A stretch of DNA of 32,829 nt. It comes from Flavobacteriales bacterium TMED191 (GTDB taxonomy: Bacteria > Bacteroidota > Bacteroidia > Flavobacteriales > TMED113). Below, in pieces: positions 32,068 to 32,829 of the stretch. Made by a program: the position numbers and the translations under genes. The DNA lies in assembly GCA_002171975.2 (NCBI GenBank), contig NHIO02000024.1, positions 39,699 to 72,527 on the forward strand. Direction: 5' to 3'. Every line of letters begins with the position of its first letter. Within the stretch, counting starts at the first letter, position 1. A model generated the notes under the pieces. That model was not told the origin of the DNA. It made no database searches and saw only the letters and a program-made list of their open reading frames with translations.

Positions 32068-32129
32068 ATAATAAAGGCTTCCAATTACACATATATAATA
32101 ATGGCTTTGTAGAAAAAAGTCTATTATAA
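32061..32129 (+). pseudogene. Orphan fossil of the short C-terminal tag
   Basis: Reading from just after an in-frame TAA at 32058-32060, the codons give TLNNKGFQLHIYNNGFVEKS followed by LL and stop. This is the last 20 or so residues of the shared tag (compare NNGFQLKIYNDGSVEKKHLL at 27951). There is no start codon or body, and it is in a different frame from the DUF2805 gene that overlaps its first bases. It marks the 3' end of a lost exported-protein gene. Confidence 0.8.
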
Positions 32130-32133
32130 AATA

Positions 32134-32159
32134 AAAGCACCCATTTTCGTAGATGCTTT
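32134..32159. terminator. Imperfect terminator-like hairpin, copy 1
   Basis: AAAGCA (32134-32139) pairs with TGCTTT (32154-32159), with further pairs inside interrupted by C-A mismatches. It follows the fossil tag by 4 nt, as expected for the terminator of the lost gene. A near-identical copy is at 32650. Confidence 0.6.
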
Positions 32160-32312
32160 AACTTTTGCTGCCCTACTGGACTAATCTCGAACCATTTGCT
32201 AAAGTATTTGAACGACTTTCATCTTTTACTATAGGGAGGTTCAAGCCTGTCAAAATCACCTAGCCTGAATTGAGTATTAGACTAACACTTCCCTTTCAAT
32301 ATTAAAAATTAT

Positions 32313-32320
32313 TATATTTG
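32313..32320 (+). promoter_or_regulatory. -7 element TATATTTG of lipoprotein gene
   Basis: An exact TAnnTTTG match, 16 nt before the ATG at 32337. About 24 nt upstream begins TTCCCTTTCAATATTAAAA, closely repeated before the next lipoprotein gene at 32720. Confidence 0.55.
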
Positions 32321-32336
32321 AATAAAATACAATTTT

Positions 32337-32642
32337 ATGAGAACACTTGTTTTAATTTTAATGATAACTTTTTTTAGTTGTGCGCCTCAAAGAAAGATAG
32401 GCTTTAACGCTTCCGAAAAATCAATAAAAAATGAGATCAAGTCATACAATGTTGTGGGAAACTTAAGAGTCGTTATAGAGCCTGGAGAAGCTAAATACGA
32501 CAAGGCAATGATGGCCGCAATTGAAGAATATGGGCAAGGTATAGATATCATGAATATTAAAATAGACAAACCCGTTCTAAAATTTGATAATTATGGCGAT
32601 GGTAAAGTAATTCTTAATTGCCTCGTAATTAAATACAAATAA
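32337..32642 (+). CDS. Small lipoprotein of unknown function
   Basis: A 101-residue lipoprotein with signal peptide MRTLVLILMITFFSC and lipidated Cys15. The mature part is short, charged and alpha/beta-like (VVGNLRVVIEPGEAKYDKAM, then MAAIEEYGQGIDIMNI), ending VILNCLVIKYK. No family recognised with confidence. It is followed by a terminator-like hairpin after 7 nt, so it is probably monocistronic. Confidence 0.72.
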   Translation: MRTLVLILMITFFSCAPQRKIGFNASEKSIKNEIKSYNVVGNLRVVIEPGEAKYDKAMMAAIEEYGQGIDIMNIKIDKPVLKFDNYGDGKVILNCLVIKYK

Positions 32643-32649
32643 TAAAATA

Positions 32650-32675
32650 AAAGCACCCACTTTAGTAGATGCTTT
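32650..32675. terminator. Imperfect terminator-like hairpin, copy 2
   Basis: AAAGCA (32650-32655) pairs with TGCTTT (32670-32675); inner bases CCCACTTTAGTAG pair with C-A mismatches. Over about 30 nt it differs from copy 1 at 32134 by only two bases, so the two are one dispersed element. Confidence 0.62.
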
Positions 32676-32707
32676 ATATGTTGCTTCCTTTTCAATACTA
32701 AAACCAC

Positions 32708-32715
32708 TATACTTG
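32708..32715 (+). promoter_or_regulatory. -7 element TATACTTG, 4 nt before start codon
   Basis: TATACTTG, then AAGT and ATG at 32720. It deviates from TAnnTTTG at one base. Same 4-nt spacing as six other genes in the window. Confidence 0.5.
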
Positions 32716-32719
32716 AAGT

Positions 32720-32829
32720 ATGAAAAGTTTATCGATTCTGTTTATACCCCTTGTGTTCTTCTTTAGTTGTGAACAAGAAGGAACCCATTACCGTTGTTCA
32801 GCGGGAACGCCTGGAATATTTCCTGTCCC
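32720..32829 (+). CDS. Lipoprotein, N-terminal part (cut by window edge)
   Basis: The first 36 codons of a lipoprotein: MKSLSILFIPLVFFFSC, then EQEGTHYRCSAGTPGIFPVP to the edge. The lipobox cysteine is residue 17 and a further cysteine follows at 26. The frame stays open to the end of the window. Promoter and upstream region resemble those of the lipoprotein gene at 32337. Too little remains to name a family. Confidence 0.7.
   Translation, partial: MKSLSILFIPLVFFFSCEQEGTHYRCSAGTPGIFPV

Noticed and set aside
32160..32200. A tRNA gene on the minus strand
   Set aside because: Only a 3'-like segment is present; the T stem does not pair and there is no matching acceptor 5' half or anticodon arm.

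Overview
The window is AT-rich DNA from a Bacteroidota genome, most likely a marine member of the Flavobacteriales. The clues are a genuine type IX secretion (T9SS) type A C-terminal signal, a Bacteroidota-type IspG and histidine kinase, repeated TAnnTTTG promoter elements with almost no Shine-Dalgarno sites, a TonB-dependent receptor, and many exported proteins whose signal peptides end in ...FGQ or ...LSQ. No rRNA, complete tRNA, CRISPR array, transposase or phage gene was seen.

Positions 1-4972 (minus strand) hold a compact housekeeping cluster transcribed leftward: LD-carboxypeptidase, RsuA/RluB-type pseudouridine synthase, sensor histidine kinase, HemW, a cyclase-family hydrolase and the start of ispG. 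All joints are overlapping or 2-22 nt. The divergent metG follows (5013-6698), then an exported MORN-type protein with a histidine-rich tail and a PLP enzyme of the cystathionine gamma-synthase/methionine gamma-lyase group. A strong bidirectional terminator (8465-8493) separates these from a convergent giant gene (8516-12196) of about 22 Asp/Cys-rich repeats plus a classical T9SS signal. A cold-shock protein gene lies upstream of it.

From 12935 to the right edge the window is almost entirely a secretome island on the plus strand. It encodes an arylsulfotransferase-like protein, a TonB receptor, an exported MsrB, a leucine-rich-repeat protein, a thyroglobulin type-1 protein, a broken cupredoxin lipoprotein, three PHB-depolymerase-like esterases, a 7(1) septoil-knot protein, a Kunitz-domain protein, several lipoproteins, and a small operon of YceI, two tiny membrane proteins, an ABA4-like protein and a DUF2805 protein.

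The most striking pattern is modular. Many unrelated exported proteins share the same bookends. At the front is a -7 element (TATATTTG-like) placed only 3-4 nt before the ATG, followed by a near-stereotyped signal peptide with a conserved Pro and a Gln at the cleavage site. At the back, eight proteins share a short C-terminal tag (an LGR/LGK motif, a variable stretch, then a [IY]Y.DGSVEKKY..K-like end) that lacks the YPNP box of ordinary type A signals. A ninth, orphan copy of the tag survives as a fossil after the DUF2805 gene. The bodies between the bookends include Kunitz and thyroglobulin type-1 domains, both best known from animals. A family of exported proteins diversified between constant ends is the main hypothesis offered here. 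The functional meaning of the short tag (probably a compact T9SS signal) is inference.
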